A DNA stretch of 64,000 nt from Nocardioides luteus (GCF_015752315.1 NZ_JADOVJ010000001.1:4022501-4086500), one strand, 5' to 3'; positions 15,205 to 24,581 are shown, counted from the first letter of the stretch. Notes: generated by a model from the letters alone, not told the origin. Program-made: numbers and translations.

Positions 15205-15210
15205 TAGGCT
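15205..15210 (+). promoter_or_regulatory. -10 element TAGGCT of the uraD operon
   Basis: TAGGCT is followed by 6 bases and the GTG start of uraD at 15217, with no ribosome site between. Leaderless transcription of the uraD-uraH-uricase operon is likely. Confidence 0.65.
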
Positions 15211-15216
15211 GTCCTG

Positions 15217-15714
15217 GTGACGACGCTCGCCGACTTCAACGACCTGCCCGCTGACGAGGCGGAGAGGTTGGTCGCGCCCTGTGTCGCGATCCCCTCGTGG
15301 GCGACCGGGCTGGTCGCAGGACGTCCCTACGCCGACATCGGCGACCTGCTCGCGACCGCGGAGGGGCTGGCCGCGGCCTGGACCGACGCGGAGGTCGAGG
15401 GGGCGCTGGCCGACCACCCGCGGATCGGCGAGCGGCACGCCGGCGACGGCGAGAGCGCGGCGCTCTCCGCCCGCGAGCAGGCCGGGGTCGACCCGGCCGA
15501 CGTCGAGGTGCAGGCCCGGCTGAGGGCGGGCAACGCGGCCTACGAGGAGAGGTTCGGGCGGATCTATCTGGTCCGGGCTGCGGGTCGGAGCGCCGAGGAC
15601 ATGCTCGCGCTGCTCGAGGAGCGTCTGGAGAACGACCCGGCTACCGAAATCGCGGTGACCAGGGCTCAGCTCGCCGAGATCGCGTTGCTCCGGCTGCGAG
15701 GCTTGGTCGTATGA
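15217..15714 (+). CDS. uraD: OHCU decarboxylase (UraD)
   Basis: The 165-residue protein decarboxylates 2-oxo-4-hydroxy-4-carboxy-5-ureidoimidazoline to S-allantoin, the last step of urate breakdown. The catalytic motif ADHPRIG is present (H67), followed by SAREQAG and the FGRIYLVRAAGRS strand typical of the family. The GTG start is set by the TAGGCT -10 box 6 bases upstream. The gene overlaps uraH by 4 bases (ATGA). Confidence 0.93.
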   Translation: MTTLADFNDLPADEAERLVAPCVAIPSWATGLVAGRPYADIGDLLATAEGLAAAWTDAEVEGALADHPRIGERHAGDGESAALSAREQAGVDPADVEVQARLRAGNAAYEERFGRIYLVRAAGRSAEDMLALLEERLENDPATEIAVTRAQLAEIALLRLRGLVV

Positions 15715-16025
15715 CCACCGTCTCCACGCACGTCCTCGACGCCGCTCTCGGCCGGCCCGCCGCCGGGCTCGCGGTGATCCTCATCCTTCCCGACGACAGC
15801 GCACGCACCGCGACGACCGACACCGACGGCCGCGTGCGGTTCGAGGGCGAGGTGCCGCCCGGACCGCACACGCTGACCTTCACGACCGGACCCTGGTTCG
15901 CCGGGCAGGACCGCGAGACCTTCTTCCCCGAGGTGAGCATCGGGTTCACCGTCACCGCCGGCGAGCACCACCACGTCGCCCTCCTGCTCAGCCCGTTCTC
16001 CTACACGACCTATCGAGGAAGCTGA
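15711..16025 (+). CDS. uraH: 5-hydroxyisourate hydrolase (transthyretin-like, UraH)
   Basis: The 104-residue enzyme hydrolyses 5-hydroxyisourate, the unstable uricase product. It has the N-terminal STHVLDAALGRPA motif (H7) and the invariant C-terminal YTTYRGS signature (98-104) that distinguishes enzyme from transthyretin. It is coupled to uraD by ATGA and to the uricase gene by TGATG. Confidence 0.95.
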   Translation: MTTVSTHVLDAALGRPAAGLAVILILPDDSARTATTDTDGRVRFEGEVPPGPHTLTFTTGPWFAGQDRETFFPEVSIGFTVTAGEHHHVALLLSPFSYTTYRGS

Positions 16026-16900
16026 TGTCGATCACTCTTGGCCCCAACCAGCACGGCAAGGCGGAGGTACGCCTGGTCAAGGTCGACCGGGACGGCACCC
16101 GTCACACCATCCACGACCTTAACGTGTCCACCCAGCTCCGGGGCGACTTCGCGACCGCCTTCACCGAGGGCGACAACGTGCACGTGCACGCCACCGACAC
16201 CCAGAAGAACGTGGTCTACGCGAAGGCCAAGGAGCTCGGCATCACCTCGCCCGAGGGGTTCCTGCTCGACCTCACCGCCCACTGGGCCGCGCAGCCGTGG
16301 GTCACCGGCTCGGTGATGAAGGCGGAGTCCTACAGCTGGGACCGCATCCCGGCGAACGAGTTCTCGTTCGCCCGGCGCGGGCAGGAGACGCGTACGGCGG
16401 TCGTGAACCGTCACGACGAACGAACGTTCGTGCTGTCCGGGCTGACCGACCTGGTCGTGCTCAAGTCGACCGGGTCGGAGTTCCACGGCTTCCCGCGCGA
16501 CCGCTACACCACCCTGGCCGAGACGACCGACCGCATCCTGGCGACCGAGGTCACCGCCTGGTGGCGCTGGGAGACCCACCCGGAGGACTGGAACGCGGCC
16601 TACGACCGGATCCGCACGATCATGCTCGACACCTTCGCCGAGGTGCACTCGCTGGCGCTGCAGCAGACGATCTACGAGATGGGCAAGGCGGTGATGGAGG
16701 CCTTCGAGGGGATCGCCGAGTTCAAGATCTCCTGCCCCAACAAGCACCACTTCCTCGTCGACCTCTCCCCCTTCGACCTCGAGAACCCGAACGAGGTTTT
16801 CTTCGCCGCCGACCGCCCCTACGGGCTCATCGAGGCGACCCTGCAGCGCGACGGGTCGACCGAGCCGGACGCCTGGGCCTCCGTGCCCGGGTTCGCGTGA
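16025..16900 (+). CDS. uox: Urate oxidase (uricase, cofactor-free)
   Basis: The 291-residue protein has tandem T-fold domains that oxidise urate with O2 to 5-hydroxyisourate. Seen motifs include the catalytic lysine region NQHGKAEVRLVKV, ATDTQKN, TGSEFHGFPRDRYTTL and the C-terminal SCPNKHHFLVDL. The start overlaps the uraH stop as TGATG. With uraD and uraH it forms a complete urate-to-allantoin module. No xanthine dehydrogenase or allantoinase gene lies in this window. Confidence 0.95.
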   Translation: MSITLGPNQHGKAEVRLVKVDRDGTRHTIHDLNVSTQLRGDFATAFTEGDNVHVHATDTQKNVVYAKAKELGITSPEGFLLDLTAHWAAQPWVTGSVMKAESYSWDRIPANEFSFARRGQETRTAVVNRHDERTFVLSGLTDLVVLKSTGSEFHGFPRDRYTTLAETTDRILATEVTAWWRWETHPEDWNAAYDRIRTIMLDTFAEVHSLALQQTIYEMGKAVMEAFEGIAEFKISCPNKHHFLVDLSPFDLENPNEVFFAADRPYGLIEATLQRDGSTEPDAWASVPGFA

Positions 16901-16910
16901 TCAGGCAGGC

Positions 16911-17744
16911 ATGAGCATGAGCACGTCTCGGGCGGACCAGCGGATCGACCGGCGGATCGCCGCGACCTATCAGACGCTCTCGCCCCAGGAGCGCAAGGCG
17001 GCCGACACGCTCCTGGAGCACCTCGACGACCTGGCGACCTACCGCGCGGCCGAGCTGGCCTCGCTCGCGGAGGTCTCCAAGGCGACGATGAGCCGGCTCT
17101 TCCGGTCTTTGGGGTTCGACGGGTTCGACGAGGTACGCGACCACCTGCGGGGGCTGCGTACGGCAGGTGAGCCGCGCCGCGTCGAGGGCGCACCGGACCT
17201 GAGCGCGCATGCCGAGGACGAGGCGGCCGCGATCGCACGGGTCGTCACGCAGGCCGGCATCGCCGAGGCCATCGGGGCCATCGCCGGCGCGACGGCCGTG
17301 ATGGTCGCGGGCTGGCGCAACTCCTACCCGGTCGCGCTCCACCTGCGCCAGCAGCTGACCCAGACCCGGGAGCGGGTCACCCTCGCCCCGGCTCCTGGAC
17401 AGGTCATCGGCGAGGAGCTGGCCGAGCTCGGCGAGGGGTCGGTGGTCGTCGCCGTCGGGCTCCGGCGCCGGCCGCCCGGCTTCGGCGAGTTCGTCGACGC
17501 CGCCGCAGGCTCTGGCAGCACCGTGATCGTGATCGCCGACCCGACGGGGACGGTCCACCTCGGCCGCGCCGACATCGCGCTCGAGTGCCCCGTCCAGGGC
17601 GGCCTCGCCTTCGACTCGCTGGCGGCGCCGATGTCGCTGGCGAGCGTGCTCGCCGACGGCGTGCTCCACGAACGCGGGCGGGCCGGACGCGACCGCGTCT
17701 CGGCCATCAGCGCCACCTACGATCGCCTCCACGAGGTCGAGTGA
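16911..17744 (+). CDS. MurR/RpiR family transcriptional regulator (HTH + SIS)
   Basis: The 277-residue protein has an N-terminal HTH_6 domain (LSPQERKAADTLLEHL, then LAEVSKATMSRLFRSLGFDGF) and a C-terminal SIS domain (about 115-250). RpiR proteins usually sense phosphosugars, but members embedded in purine-catabolic operons are known. It follows the uricase gene by 10 bases. It is one of two regulators in the cluster that could bind the shared operator sites at 15.2 and 22.0 kb. Confidence 0.88.
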   Translation: MSMSTSRADQRIDRRIAATYQTLSPQERKAADTLLEHLDDLATYRAAELASLAEVSKATMSRLFRSLGFDGFDEVRDHLRGLRTAGEPRRVEGAPDLSAHAEDEAAAIARVVTQAGIAEAIGAIAGATAVMVAGWRNSYPVALHLRQQLTQTRERVTLAPAPGQVIGEELAELGEGSVVVAVGLRRRPPGFGEFVDAAAGSGSTVIVIADPTGTVHLGRADIALECPVQGGLAFDSLAAPMSLASVLADGVLHERGRAGRDRVSAISATYDRLHEVE

Positions 17745-17806
17745 TGGCGGGGAGCAGAATGACAGTGGAAACATCGATTCTCGGGCCTGGGCAAGGGGGA
17801 ATCGGC

Positions 17807-18286
17807 ATGACCGACACCATGTGGTTGGAGCAGGCGGTCGCGCTGGCGGTCCGCAACGTCAACAACGGCGGCGGCCCGTTCGGCGCCATCATCCTGCGCG
17901 ACGGCATCCTGCTCGGCACCGGCCAGAACCGGGTCACCCGCGACCTGGATCCCAGCGCCCACGCCGAGATCGTCGCGATCCGCTCCGCGTGCAAGGAGGC
18001 CGACAGCTTCTCGCTGGCCGGCTGCACCCTCTACACCTCGTGCGAGCCCTGCCCGATGTGCCTGGCGACCGCCCTGTGGGCTCGCCTGGACCGCGTCGTC
18101 TACGCCGCCGACCGCGACGACGCCGCCAAGGGCGGGTTCGACGACCGTGCCTTCTACGACCTGTTCGGCACCGGCCGCGCCAACGAGCACCACGACTGGC
18201 CGACCAAGGTCGACGAGCTGCGGATCCCCCAGGCGTACGACCCCTTCGACGCCTGGCTCGCCAAGCAGGACCGCACCGACTACTGA
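17807..18286 (+). CDS. guaD: Guanine deaminase (CDA family, GuaD)
   Basis: The 159-residue zinc-dependent deaminase converts guanine to xanthine. Zinc ligands and proton shuttle are visible as SAHAEIVAI (H52, E54) and SCEPCPMC (C82, C85). Size and the long C-terminal tail ending near FDAWLAKQD match the compact Bacillus-type GuaD rather than TadA or cytidine deaminases. The ATG at 17807 follows an AAGGGGGAA ribosome site. The gene is followed by a strong hairpin. Confidence 0.88.
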   Translation: MTDTMWLEQAVALAVRNVNNGGGPFGAIILRDGILLGTGQNRVTRDLDPSAHAEIVAIRSACKEADSFSLAGCTLYTSCEPCPMCLATALWARLDRVVYAADRDDAAKGGFDDRAFYDLFGTGRANEHHDWPTKVDELRIPQAYDPFDAWLAKQDRTDY

Positions 18287-18291
18287 CCTGC

Positions 18292-18359
18292 CGAGGCGTC
18301 ACGCGCGTCGGCCGAGTCGGCACCAGAGTGCCGACTCGGCCGACGGGAGTGACGCCTCG
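18292..18359. terminator. Bidirectional terminator-like hairpin
   Basis: A perfect 17-bp stem (18307-18323 with 18328-18344, loop CAGA) lies inside a second pair of 11-bp arms CGAGGCGTCAC (18292-18302) and GTGACGCCTCG (18349-18359). It sits between convergent guaD and the ABC transporter. There is no U-tract, as is usual in high-GC actinobacteria. Confidence 0.8.
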
Positions 18360-18383
18360 CGCGACGTACGTGACGCCTCGGCG

Positions 18384-19187
18384 CTAGCGGGTCATCCCCA
18401 TCCGCTCGAGCGCGACCGACTCGAGGAGCTGGACGAGGTTGTAGAGCACCAGCGTGACCACGGTGATGATCGCGACGGCGGCCCACAGGTCGTCGAAGCG
18501 GGCGGCGGCGGGGAACTTCTGGATGTTGCCGCCGATGCCGTTGCCGGTCGAGAGCCACTCGGCGAGCAGCGCCCCGGTCACCGCGCCGGGCACCGAGACC
18601 CGGGCGGCGGCGAAGATCGACGGGAGCGCGCCGGGCAGCGAGACCTTGCGGATCGCGGTGAGCCGCGAGCCGCCGTAGACGGCGACCAGGTCCAGCGACT
18701 GCGGTGAGGCCTGGGAGAGCCCGAACAGGACGGCGGCCAGCGCCGGGAACAGCACCACGATGATCCCGAGCACCACGACCGAGGCGGTCGAGGCGCGACC
18801 GGTGATCAGCATGACCACCGGGGCGATCGCGACCAGCGGGATCGAGCGCAGCAGCAGCGCCAGCGGCATCACGCCGGCCTCGACCGTACGCGACAGGTTG
18901 AACAGCACCGCCGCCACGATCGCGAGCGCCATCCCGGCGAGGAAGCCGAGCCCGGCGTCCTTCAGGGTCACCCAGGTCAGCGGGAACAGCGAGGCGCGGT
19001 GGGCGGCCGCGTCCGGCCCCGTGAAGAGGTGGTCGACCACGTCGAGCGGCCCCTTCGCGACGAACTCCGAGACGCTGGAGAACGACACGAACGCCTGCCA
19101 CAGCACTGCCACGATCGCCAGCGCGGCGACGGTGTGCAGCACCGGTCCCAGGACCGCCCGCGTCAGACCCTTGGCACCCGACCTCAT
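18384..19187 (-). CDS. ABC transporter permease (NitT/TauT, SsuC-like)
   Basis: The 267-residue protein has about six membrane helices. The BPD permease coupling region is near AVYGGSRLTAIRKVSLPGALPSIFAAARV, typical of the SsuC/TauC/ThiX group. It starts at the ATG at 19187, overlapping the upstream permease stop by ATGA. It probably pairs with that second permease as a heterodimer. Confidence 0.85.
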   Translation of the reverse strand: MRSGAKGLTRAVLGPVLHTVAALAIVAVLWQAFVSFSSVSEFVAKGPLDVVDHLFTGPDAAAHRASLFPLTWVTLKDAGLGFLAGMALAIVAAVLFNLSRTVEAGVMPLALLLRSIPLVAIAPVVMLITGRASTASVVVLGIIVVLFPALAAVLFGLSQASPQSLDLVAVYGGSRLTAIRKVSLPGALPSIFAAARVSVPGAVTGALLAEWLSTGNGIGGNIQKFPAAARFDDLWAAVAIITVVTLVLYNLVQLLESVALERMGMTR

Positions 19188-19987
19188 CCGGACCTCCCAG
19201 CCACCCACGGCGTCACCAGACGCGAGACCAGCCCCAGCAGCAGATAGCCGGCCAGGGCGACCAGGGCACAGACCAGGAAGACGGCCCAGAGCCGCTCCGG
19301 GTCGGGCTTGCCCTGCAGCACGATCAGCGTGCGCCCGACGCCACGGTCGGTGGAGCCGAGATACTCGCCGAGCACGGCGCCGAGGATCGCCGTCGGCACC
19401 GCGATCTGGAGCGCGTTGAGGATCGCCGGGACGGCCGCGACGAGGCGTACCTTCACCAGCTGGGTCCACACCGAGCCGCCGTAGACGCGGACGACGTCGA
19501 GCGACGCGCGGTCGGCCGACTTGAACCCGAGCACGGCCCCGACGACGGTCGTGAAGAAGACCATCAGCGCGGCCAGGAAGACGGAGGTCTTCGAGGGGTC
19601 ACCGGGCTGCTCGGCGCCGCCGAGGACGACGATCGAGATGCCGCCGACGGCGACCACGGGCAGGCAGTACGTCGTCACCGCGATCTGCATGATCACCGGC
19701 TCCAGCCACGGCACCAGCAGCACCAGCGAGGCCAGCAGCAGCGCGATGAGGTTGCCCCACAGGAACCCGATCGACGCCTCCATCAGCGTCTCGCGGAGCA
19801 CGCCGCCCCAGAACGCCGACGGGCCGGCGGCCGCCATCTCGGAGAGGACGGTCCATGGCGGCGGCACCGGCGTGAACCCGGTCCCGGCATCCGGCGGGAA
19901 CCCGACCACGGCCACGACCGCCCAAAGCACGAACAGGGTGACCACGCCGATGATCCCGGCGAGCCACCCCGGCATCCGCATCCGCAT
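19184..19987 (-). CDS. ABC transporter permease (NitT/TauT, SsuC-like)
   Basis: The 267-residue protein has a single N-terminal helix, about five more hydrophobic segments and the coupling loop VVRVYGGSVWTQLVKVRL. Together with the overlapping downstream permease it should form the membrane channel for the substrate-binding lipoprotein encoded at 20837-21952. The opening MRMRMPG offers several near-equivalent start codons. Confidence 0.85.
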   Translation of the reverse strand: MRMRMPGWLAGIIGVVTLFVLWAVVAVVGFPPDAGTGFTPVPPPWTVLSEMAAAGPSAFWGGVLRETLMEASIGFLWGNLIALLLASLVLLVPWLEPVIMQIAVTTYCLPVVAVGGISIVVLGGAEQPGDPSKTSVFLAALMVFFTTVVGAVLGFKSADRASLDVVRVYGGSVWTQLVKVRLVAAVPAILNALQIAVPTAILGAVLGEYLGSTDRGVGRTLIVLQGKPDPERLWAVFLVCALVALAGYLLLGLVSRLVTPWVAGRSG

Positions 19988-20000
19988 CAGGCTCTGCCTT

Positions 20001-20834
20001 TCAAGACTCCGCCTCAGCGCGCCCGTCGTCGCCGAAGAGCAGCTCGGAGGCCCGGTCGGCGAGCGCGTGGAACTCCGGCGTACGCATCATGTCGGGCGTA
20101 CGCGGCCGCGGAAGGTCGACCTCGATGATCTCCTTGATCCGGCCCGGTCGCGGCGACATCACCGCGACCCGGTCGGAGAGGAAGATCGCCTCGTTCACGC
20201 CGTGGGTCACCAGCAGGGTGGTGGCCGGCTTCTCGGTCCAGATCCGCAGCAGCTCCAGGTTGAGGTTCTGCCGGGTCATGTCGTCGAGCGCGCCGAACGG
20301 CTCGTCGAGCAGGAGCACGGAGGGCTTCAGCGCGAGCGCCCGGGCGATCGAGACGCGCTGCCGCATCCCGCCGGAGAGCTGCGCCGGGCGGGCCTTCTCG
20401 AAACCCTCGAGCCCCACGAGCTTGATCAGCTCGTGGATGTAGGCCATGTCGGGGCGCCGTCCGGCGACCTCGAAGACGAGCTTGATGTTGCCGACCACCG
20501 AGCGCCACGGCAGCAGCGCGTGGTCCTGGAACGCGATCCCCAGCTCGGAGTCACGCCGCAGCTCGGCGGGGGCCTTCCCGTCGACGTACGCCTCCCCGCT
20601 CGTCGGGGTCTCCAGGCCGGCGAGGATCCGCAGGATCGTCGACTTGCCGCAGCCGGAGGGGCCCAGCAGGGCCAGGAACGAGCCCTGGTCGGTGTGGAGC
20701 TCGGTGTCCTTCAGCGCGGTGACGGCCTTGTTCCCCGAGCCGAAGACCTTGCTGATTCCTGAGATGTGGATGCCGGTGCCACCGGTGGTCTCCGTCGCGG
20801 GAGCACCGGCATCCATGAGCTTGTCGTCGGCCAT
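20001..20834 (-). CDS. ABC transporter ATP-binding protein (NitT/TauT family)
   Basis: The 277-residue ATPase has Walker [10 protein letters not shown] (58-66), Q-loop glutamine 103, signature LSGGMRQR (153-160), Walker B LLLDEP (D177, E178) and the H-loop histidine 211. The sequence is closest in style to the SsuB/TauB/ThiZ group. It starts 2 bases after the stop of the binding protein and lies 13 bases before the permease start. Confidence 0.9.
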   Translation of the reverse strand: MADDKLMDAGAPATETTGGTGIHISGISKVFGSGNKAVTALKDTELHTDQGSFLALLGPSGCGKSTILRILAGLETPTSGEAYVDGKAPAELRRDSELGIAFQDHALLPWRSVVGNIKLVFEVAGRRPDMAYIHELIKLVGLEGFEKARPAQLSGGMRQRVSIARALALKPSVLLLDEPFGALDDMTRQNLNLELLRIWTEKPATTLLVTHGVNEAIFLSDRVAVMSPRPGRIKEIIEVDLPRPRTPDMMRTPEFHALADRASELLFGDDGRAEAES

Positions 20835-20836
20835 GA

Positions 20837-21952
20837 CTACTTCTGGTAGTCCTTCAGCTCCGGGTTCTCCTCGTAGATCTCGTCGATGATCGAGGTGTCG
20901 AACAGGTCCTCGGCCGAGACCTCCCAGCCGGCGGCGGCGAGCGAGTCGACGGTCTGCTGCTGAAGCTCCTCGGAGATGGTGAACAGGCCGTTCTTCTCGG
21001 TCTCCGGGGTCGAGATCAGCTTCTGCGACTCCTCGAGACCGCGCTTGGTCTTGACCGGGTCGAGCTCACCGAAGCTGGCCTCGAGACCGTCGGAGTCGCT
21101 GGCCGCCTCGTTGTAGTGGGTCGTGATGACCTTGACCACGTCGTCGGAGGGGTTCTTGAAGGTCTCGGTCCAGCCCTTGATCTCGGCGGTCAGGAGCGCC
21201 TTGAGGAGGTCGCGGTTCTCGGCGAGGTACTGGTCGGTGACGGTGTAGGTCTCGGCGACGTACGGCACGCCGTTCTCGGCGTAGGGCAGGTTGGTGACCT
21301 CGTGGCCGGCGAGCTCGACGGTGATCGACTCGTTGGTCAGGTAGGCCATGAAGCCGTCGACCTGGCCCTCCATCAGCGGCGTCGGGTCGAAGTCGACCGG
21401 GACGACGGTGATGTCGTCCTTCTTCTCCTCCAGCCCGTTGGCGGCGAGGATCGCCTTGAAGACGTTGACGTTGGAGTCCTGGACGCCGATCTTCTTGCCC
21501 TTGAGGTCGGCCGGCGTCGCGATGTTGCCGCCGTCCTTGAGCGAGAGGATCGTGAACGGGTTCTTCTGGAAGGTCGCGCCGATGATCTTCAGCGGCGCCT
21601 CCTGCTCGGCGATCGCGGAGCCGACAGAGGCGGCGTCGTTGATGGCGACCTGCACCTTGCCGGAGAGCAGCTTGGCGACACCGGTGTCGGGGCCCGAGAT
21701 GCCGTTGACCGCGTCGAAGCCGGCTTCCTTGTAGTAGCCCTTGTCCTCGGCGTAGTACTCGCCGGCGAACTCCTCGTTCTTGATCCACGAGTACTGCATC
21801 GAGATGGTGCCGAAGCCCTCCTCGCTGCTGCTGCCTTCGGAGTCGGAGCCGCAGGCGGCCAGCGTCGTGGCGGCCACGACGGACAGGAGGGCCGCGGCGG
21901 CCCGGAGATGTACTGACTTACGTCGCGAGGTCCGAGAGGCGGGGGTAGACAT
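20837..21952 (-). CDS. ABC transporter substrate-binding lipoprotein (NMT1/THI5-like)
   Basis: The 371-residue protein has a lipoprotein signal peptide with lipobox LAAC (C34) and a serine/glycine linker, then an NMT1/THI5/SsuA-type binding fold ([20 protein letters not shown] at the start of the mature domain). Members bind sulfonates, nitrate, pyrimidine precursors or hydantoin-like rings. Location inside a urate/guanine gene set suggests a purine-derived or ureide ligand, but this is inference. It heads the minus-strand operon, with operator-like site B 80 bases upstream. Confidence 0.85.
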   Translation of the reverse strand: MSTPASRTSRRKSVHLRAAAALLSVVAATTLAACGSDSEGSSSEEGFGTISMQYSWIKNEEFAGEYYAEDKGYYKEAGFDAVNGISGPDTGVAKLLSGKVQVAINDAASVGSAIAEQEAPLKIIGATFQKNPFTILSLKDGGNIATPADLKGKKIGVQDSNVNVFKAILAANGLEEKKDDITVVPVDFDPTPLMEGQVDGFMAYLTNESITVELAGHEVTNLPYAENGVPYVAETYTVTDQYLAENRDLLKALLTAEIKGWTETFKNPSDDVVKVITTHYNEAASDSDGLEASFGELDPVKTKRGLEESQKLISTPETEKNGLFTISEELQQQTVDSLAAAGWEVSAEDLFDTSIIDEIYEENPELKDYQK

Positions 21953-22031
21953 CGAAACGAGTTCCCTTCGAGGAGTTGCACGCACAGGTCCCGGGGACCG
22001 TAGCGAGCGGAGGTTTCAGGTGCTGGCACCA

Positions 22032-22059
22032 GCGTTTCGGCGTTGTAACGACCTTTTCA
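22032..22059 (+). promoter_or_regulatory. Candidate operator upstream of the ABC operon (site B)
   Basis: The site reads GCGTTTCGGCG, then variable bases, AACG, and TTTTCA. It aligns with site A at 15176-15204 at 22 of 28 positions with one gap. Both flank purine-cluster promoters, so one regulator may control both. Confidence 0.5.
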
Positions 22060-22107
22060 AACGTTGTGTTCGATGCAGGGGTCGGTCCCGAGCCACGGCG
22101 TCCGCTG

Positions 22108-22131
22108 GACAACAATGCCGTGGTTGTTGTC
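22108..22131 (+). promoter_or_regulatory. Inverted repeat, candidate GntR autoregulatory operator
   Basis: GACAACAA (22108-22115) and its exact complement TTGTTGTC (22124-22131) are separated by 8 bases, between the ABC operon and the GntR gene. The symmetry and position fit an operator of the adjacent regulator. Confidence 0.5.
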
Positions 22132-22264
22132 TAGTTACCCAACGCGCGTACGCCGCATCGCATGTGCCGTCCGACACACCGGATCCACCGTTATCGGTTC
22201 GTGATCAACCCGAGACCATTCGGTGACCGGCCGGAGGCGCCGGACCACGGCAGGAGGACCTCCG

Positions 22265-22975
22265 ATGCAGGGACCCCGGCGCCGTTCCGTGTTCGCCTCC
22301 CGCCTGGTCAGCTCCGCCGGCGACGGGGAGCAGCCGCATGTCATCGAGGACCTCCGGCTGGCGATCCTGTCCGGCGAGGAGCCACCCGGAACGCTCATCC
22401 CGATCGCCTCGGTGGCGACGTTCTTCGGCGTCAGCCAGATTCCCGTGCGCGAAGCCCTCAAGGTCCTCACCGGCGAAGGGCTCGTCGAGCACCGCCCCCA
22501 TGTCGGCTACGCGGTGGCGAAGCTGACCTTCGCCGAGTTCCGCGAGCTCTACGACGTACGCGCCGCCCTGGAGACGTCCGCGCTGCGCGTGGCCGTCCGA
22601 TCGGCCACCGAGGCCGACGACGAGCGCGTACGCAGCGCCCATTCCGCCATGGCGGCAGCCGTCGCCCGAGGCGACGAGCGCGGCTATCACGTCGAGTCGC
22701 GCCGATTCCACCGGGCGCTGATCGCGCCCGCCGGGATGCAGCGGCTGCTGCACATGTACGACTCCGCCTGGAACATGACCGAGCCGGCGCGGCCCATGTC
22801 GCGCGTCGCCGAGGTAGACCGGGCGCTCCTCCACGGCGACCACGACGCCATGGTCGCCGCCTTCTGCGCGCGCGACGCGGACCGGCTCGTCACCGAGTCG
22901 GCCGCCCACTATGAGCATCTCAAGACCGCCATCGAGGTCTTCCGGAGCGACCCGGACGTGTTCCGGCAGCCCTGA
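22265..22975 (+). CDS. GntR family regulator, FadR/FCD subfamily
   Basis: The 236-residue protein has a winged HTH (IEDLRLAILSGEEPPGTLI, then VATFFGVSQIPVREALKVL) and a C-terminal all-helical FCD ligand domain from about residue 85. The conserved D and H positions for metal-carboxylate ligands are in RFHRALI and a later YEHLKTAI. It is divergent from the ABC operon and upstream of the NCS1 permease, so it likely senses a purine-catabolic intermediate. The ATG at 22265 follows an AGGAGG site. A GTG at 22223 is an alternative. Confidence 0.85.
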   Translation: MQGPRRRSVFASRLVSSAGDGEQPHVIEDLRLAILSGEEPPGTLIPIASVATFFGVSQIPVREALKVLTGEGLVEHRPHVGYAVAKLTFAEFRELYDVRAALETSALRVAVRSATEADDERVRSAHSAMAAAVARGDERGYHVESRRFHRALIAPAGMQRLLHMYDSAWNMTEPARPMSRVAEVDRALLHGDHDAMVAAFCARDADRLVTESAAHYEHLKTAIEVFRSDPDVFRQP

Positions 22976-23099
22976 GCGCCACCGGCAGTCGGCGGCGTAC
23001 GTCGTATATCTTTCGCGTCACATTGCTCTGACACGGCATCTGATCAGGTGAAACACCCGGTCTCCACGATGGGGTGACCCCCACCCGAAGGAGACCGTG

Positions 23100-24581
23100 A
23101 TGACCGAGGTGACAGCACCGCCCGCCTACCATCCCCGACTGTCGAACGAGGACCTCGACCCGCTGCCCGAGCAGAAGTGGGGCTGGTACAACATCTTCGC
23201 CTTCTGGATGTCGGACGTGCACAGCGTCGGCGGGTACGTCACCGCCGGAGCCCTCTTCGCGCTCGGCCTCACCGGCTGGCAGGTCTTCGTCTGCCTGATC
23301 GCCGGGATCGTGCTGGTGCAGATCTTCTGCAACCTGGTCGCCAAGCCGAGCCAGCAGACCGGGACGCCCTACCCAGTGGTCTCGCGGGCCTCGTTCGGCG
23401 TGCTCGGTGCCAACATCCCGGCGATCATCCGCGGGTCGATCGCGATCGCCTGGTACGGCGTGCAGACCTTCCTCGCCGCCGGGTCGCTCACCATCGTGAT
23501 CCTCAAGCTCTTCCCCTCGCTGGCGACCTATGCGACCGCCGACCACTCCTTCCTCGGCCTCTCCTATCTCGGCTACGTGAGCTTCGCGATCCTCTGGGTC
23601 GCCCAGGCCCTGGTGTTCTGGCGCGGCATGGAGTCGATCCGCAGGTTCATCGACTTCTGCGGGCCGGCGGTCTACGTGGCGATGCTGGCGCTGTGCGTCT
23701 ACATGCTCTACCGCGCCGACTGGAACGTCTCCTTCTCGCTGTCCGACAAGGAGCTGACCGTCGGCCAGCAGGTGACGGCGATGCTCGGCGCGATCGCGCT
23801 CGTGGTCTCCTACTTCTCCGGCCCCATGCTGAACTTCGGCGACTTCGCGCGCTACGGGAAGTCGTTCAAGGCCGTCAAGACCGGCAACTTCTGGGGCCTT
23901 CCGGTCAACTTCGTGCTCTTCTCGCTGCTCACCGTGCTCACCGCATCGGCGACCATCCCCGTCTTCGGTGAGCTGATCACCGACCCGGTGGCCACGATCG
24001 AGCGGATCGACACCTACACCGCCGTCCTGCTCGGCGGGCTGACCTTCGTGATCGCGACCGTCGGCATCAACATCGTCGCCAACTTCATCTCACCGGCGTT
24101 CGACTTCTCCAACGTCGCCCCGCAGAAGATCTCCTGGCGGATGGGCGGCATGATCGCGGCCGGCGGCTCGGTGCTGCTGACCCCCTGGAACTGGTACGCC
24201 AACGACGAGGCGATCTTCTGGACCCTCGGCCTCCTCGGCGCCCTGATCGGGCCGCTGTTCGGCATCCTGATCGCGGACTTCTACCTGGTCAGGGGCCAGA
24301 AGATCGTCGTCGACGACCTCTACACCCTCTCCGAGTCGGGCACCTACTACTACACCCGGGGCACCAACCCCAAGGCCGTCTACGCGCTCGTGGTGGCCGC
24401 AGCGTTCTCGTTCGCGTCGGTGCTCGTCCCGAAGCTCGGCGGCGTGCTCACCTGGCTGCCCGACTACTCCTGGTTCATCGGCTGCGGCATCGGGTTCGTG
24501 GCGTACTACGTGTTCTCCGAGGCCGCTGCCACGGAGCCCTCCTCGGAGCCCGCCACCGAGCCCGCCTCGGAGCCCGCCTGA
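23100..24581 (+). CDS. NCS1 family nucleobase/allantoin permease
   Basis: The 493-residue protein has about 12 membrane helices and the NCS1 signatures GWYNIFAFWMSDVHS near the N-terminus, GTPYPVVSRASFGVLGA and the ISPAFDFSNVAP loop. The family imports cytosine, uracil, purines, hydantoin or allantoin. Neighbouring racemase and urate genes favour a purine-derived ligand such as allantoin. The C-terminus is a tandem SEPATEPASEPA tail. The ATG at 23100 has AAGGAGA upstream, and the stop overlaps the racemase start as TGATG. Confidence 0.88.
   Translation: MTEVTAPPAYHPRLSNEDLDPLPEQKWGWYNIFAFWMSDVHSVGGYVTAGALFALGLTGWQVFVCLIAGIVLVQIFCNLVAKPSQQTGTPYPVVSRASFGVLGANIPAIIRGSIAIAWYGVQTFLAAGSLTIVILKLFPSLATYATADHSFLGLSYLGYVSFAILWVAQALVFWRGMESIRRFIDFCGPAVYVAMLALCVYMLYRADWNVSFSLSDKELTVGQQVTAMLGAIALVVSYFSGPMLNFGDFARYGKSFKAVKTGNFWGLPVNFVLFSLLTVLTASATIPVFGELITDPVATIERIDTYTAVLLGGLTFVIATVGINIVANFISPAFDFSNVAPQKISWRMGGMIAAGGSVLLTPWNWYANDEAIFWTLGLLGALIGPLFGILIADFYLVRGQKIVVDDLYTLSESGTYYYTRGTNPKAVYALVVAAAFSFASVLVPKLGGVLTWLPDYSWFIGCGIGFVAYYVFSEAAATEPSSEPATEPASEPA

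Larger units (their letters stand above)
21953..22264. other. Divergent control region between ABC operon and GntR gene
   Basis: This 312-base non-coding stretch holds the two operator-like elements listed separately (22032-22059 and 22108-22131) and the GntR ribosome site. No open frame with a plausible start was found in it. It is less GC-rich than its neighbours around 22040-22135. Confidence 0.7.
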
